DNA from: Suillus spraguei
Taxonomy: Eukaryota; Basidiomycota; Agaricomycetes; Boletales; Suillaceae
Direction of reading: 5' to 3'
Assembly (NCBI GenBank): GCA_016800925.1
Contig: JABCPU010000891.1
Location: 1 to 22,435, forward strand
Length of the DNA stretch: 22,435 nucleotides
Under the pieces are notes generated by a model. That model saw only the letters and a program-made list of their open reading frames with translations, searched no databases and was not told the DNA's origin. This document shows, in pieces, positions 20,549-22,435 of this stretch. A program made the translations under genes and the position numbers. The stretch's first letter is position 1. Every line of letters starts with the position of its first letter.

Positions 20549-21518
20549 ATGCAGTCCTCCGATTCAATTGCTGGTCCCCGATATTCGGATACGATGAAAC
20601 TACCAGGTAATACATGAAATCTGATCGTGCCAGGATTGATCTGACTTTGTTGCGTGTGTAATAGCCTAAATTACGTCCCTTGCGCTTCTACCACGTGGTG
20701 GCCTGGATCTACTGTTAATGGTCCATTAGACCAGCGCTTCCAGAATGACTTCCCTTTGCTCCAGAGATTTTGGCAATGCAGTACGTCGTTATCGTCGACG
20801 TCGTTTTGCTGGTTCCTCACTACGAAACTACAGGAATTATGGACACCAGCACCTTGTGAATGATAATACAACATTTCAGAGCATTCCTGAGAACTCTATG
20901 TTATCACGCTCGGTGACAGTAGATGATAGAATGTTTTACTATCCTCAAGATCCACGGCGTCCTCCACCCGAGGATGACAACCTAAATCAAGCATATGTTG
21001 GGTAGGTCTATCGAACCGAGTAGCGAGCACGCTATTCACTCAGCTACTAGGAGCCAGTACCGACAATCTGTCTGGGACAACCCAGGCCAATCCCCTCCGA
21101 CCTTGCAAGTGACGGCATCACAGCCATCAACGGAACTACTCCCTATCATGATGCCGCCTCAAGATCAACGTTTGTCCTTCCCTCCAACATTTCATTATAA
21201 CCTCTAATTGTCCTCGCTCCAGCGGTTTTTCTTCTATGCGCATGGACTCAAGATGATAAACGATGTGGTCATACCATTTGGAGTGACAGGCGCAAACTTG
21301 CACGCATCTTCGTGACTTTCACGGTGTACAAGGCAACGAGAAGAAAGGGGTCGTGTGCCTCTGGGATGGTTGCAATCACAACATGCAAAGAGGCGCCATC
21401 GGGCGACACATCATCAGCTGCCACATGAAAACCTAGATGGACCTGCGAGTATTGTTCCAAGACGTATTCTCGCAGGGACGCCCTGAAGAAGCACACCAAG
21501 GATTGCCAAGCCGCATAG
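20549..21518 (+). CDS. C2H2-type zinc-finger protein, with reading-frame breaks
   Basis: Starts MQSSDSIAGPRYSDTMKLP, with an intron about 20607-20667 (GTAATACATG donor, GTGTAATAG acceptor). The middle is a polar, arginine-, proline- and glutamine-rich region (YYPQDPRRPPPEDDN, SQYRQSVWDNPGQSPPT) that looks disordered. The C-terminus has three finger-like units: CAWTQDDKRCGHT...HLRDFHG (about 21237-21330), VCLWDGCNHNMQRGAIGRHI with SCHM (21352-21427), and TCEYCSKTYSRRDALKKH with KDC before the TAG at 21516-21518. The first two are degenerate in spacing, the last is C2HC-like. This arrangement is common among basidiomycete transcription-factor-like proteins and suggests DNA binding in the nucleus. 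One-base changes are needed at the exon 1-2 join, the G-run 21000-21002, about 21305 and the A-run 21428-21431. A probable intron ends at the CTCCAG near 21221. Confidence 0.65.
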
Positions 21519-22017
21519 ACTTAACCACTGGCCAGCATCGCATATTCTCGCTCGTTATCGTTCTCTTTCTTTTGGTGACTAACACCAATCATTTCACTGT
21601 AATATCTCGTTATACATATCTTCACTTCTGGTGTATCATTATCCCTTAAACTATACGGGTATGAAACCTTGTGTAAACACCTTAGAGCAACCTTGTCATC
21701 GACACTTCTTCAATGATGTATTATCTTGACTCTTTTTACAAGGCGATGATAGAATGACATTAATAAGTTCTTTGCCGGAAAGTAAAAACGATGACGGTAG
21801 AACAGGTCGATGACAGCTTCAGACGTGTCTTTGGGTGCTGGGATCGTGATCACCCTAATCGCAAATGCAAATGAACTAACGACTTCAGCGGAATTCATTC
21901 TGGTATGCGGAACCACGTTTGTGAGAGTGGATGGCTGCGACCTCGGGTCTTAGTGCGCTCTCATACTCGAAGTTGAAGTAATTCAGAGGATCCTCAGCTG
22001 GTCTAGTCAATTCTAAA
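21519..22017. other. Intergenic stretch, 500 bp
   Basis: AT-rich 3-prime region of the zinc-finger gene, then upstream sequence of the next gene. No feature recognised. Confidence 0.4.
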
Positions 22018-22435
22018 ATGCCTGTTGTGAATGTCAACCTGGGCCCAACCTTACGGTCGCTCTCTCGTAAATTGCTTACGCGGACCTCAAGACCTGCCCA
22101 AGGCCTTTCCTCAACTGGCTACCACTGTTAAACCTCGCATGGGAGACATCCTACACCAGCTTGTGACTTGTCCCATCCTCCTGATCCTCGCTGGACTAGT
22201 AGAGCCCATATTCAGGTACCCAAACCTTCCAATGTAGTATCGCTGAATGTACTTATAAACATTTTACTCATCATACTCGCAGTCTACTGTGTCTGTTTGC
22301 TTGGGCAAATTTTGAGTAGTTTATGCGATTCGACCGCCAGCTGGGCGGTAGTGGCCAAATTAGGAACAAGGTCCACGTAAGTAATTTACGGCCGCAAGTC
22401 ACGATGTTCACAGTAAGAAATTTCGATTGACTCGG
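22018..22435 (+). CDS. Start of an unidentified gene, cut by the right edge
   Basis: From ATG 22018 the frame reads MPVVNVNLGPTLRSLSRKLL, then TRTSRPAQGLSSTGYH, and stops at 22130. The start is rich in arginine and serine and lacks acidic residues, like a mitochondrial presequence. Downstream, frame-shifted pieces look coding: DPRWTSRAHIQVPKPSNV (about 22175-22228, ending at a possible GTAGTATCG donor) and RFDRQLGGSGQIRNKVH before a GTAAGT donor at about 22378. The join between the first two needs an intron I cannot place or a one-base indel. Product unknown. Confidence 0.35.

Overview
This is genomic DNA from a filamentous fungus, almost certainly a mushroom-forming basidiomycete (Agaricomycetes). 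The evidence is small genes cut by many 45-60 bp introns with GT..AG ends and CTGAC/CTAAT-type branch sites, micro-exons down to 12 bp, a basidiomycete-type seven-transmembrane protein, and relics of hAT, Helitron and reverse-transcriptase elements. No rRNA, tRNA, CRISPR or prokaryotic feature was seen. All gene models are hand-spliced from the sequence, without searches.

Left part (1-4.0 kb) is a graveyard of mobile DNA. A broken Gag-like reading frame of a retroelement runs leftward off the window edge. A complete non-autonomous hAT element (1497-3035) with a perfect 8-bp target duplication sits 11 bp upstream of its ATG. This hAT keeps only the two ends of its transposase, has an intron-bearing foreign-looking ORF at its left side, and carries a small inverted-repeat element (2412-2684) exactly where the transposase middle is missing. 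Next to it lies a frameshifted C-terminal piece of a Helitron helicase (3443-3860).

Middle part (4.0-11.3 kb) is gene-poor. It holds an unidentified two-exon gene (4080-4581, minus), a 417-bp foldback element (6452-6868) whose tips match the element inside the hAT, a small five-exon gene of unknown function (7187-7773, plus) and a seven-transmembrane receptor-like gene (8525-9913, minus). Long stretches hold nothing I can support.

Right part (11.4-22.4 kb) is gene-dense: a membrane-anchored M19 dipeptidase (11397-13166), an unidentified minus-strand gene (about 13.4-14.0 kb), a mitochondrial LEA/apolipoprotein-like helical protein (14488-15311), a nicotinamide riboside kinase (15656-16838), a fumarate reductase fused to cytochrome b5 (17153-19277), a small possible ORF (19881-20159), a C2H2 zinc-finger protein (20549-21518) and the start of an unidentified gene at the right edge. 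The kinase feeds NAD synthesis and the reductase is a redox-cofactor enzyme, so their adjacency is suggestive, but no more than that.

A striking pattern is that the kinase, the reductase and the zinc-finger gene each need several one-base indels, mostly in homopolymers, to read through, while the dipeptidase and helical-protein genes are perfect. The reductase has one pair of indels that cancel. This looks more like base-calling or assembly error than decay, but it is undecided. I did not find a convincing new multi-gene system.
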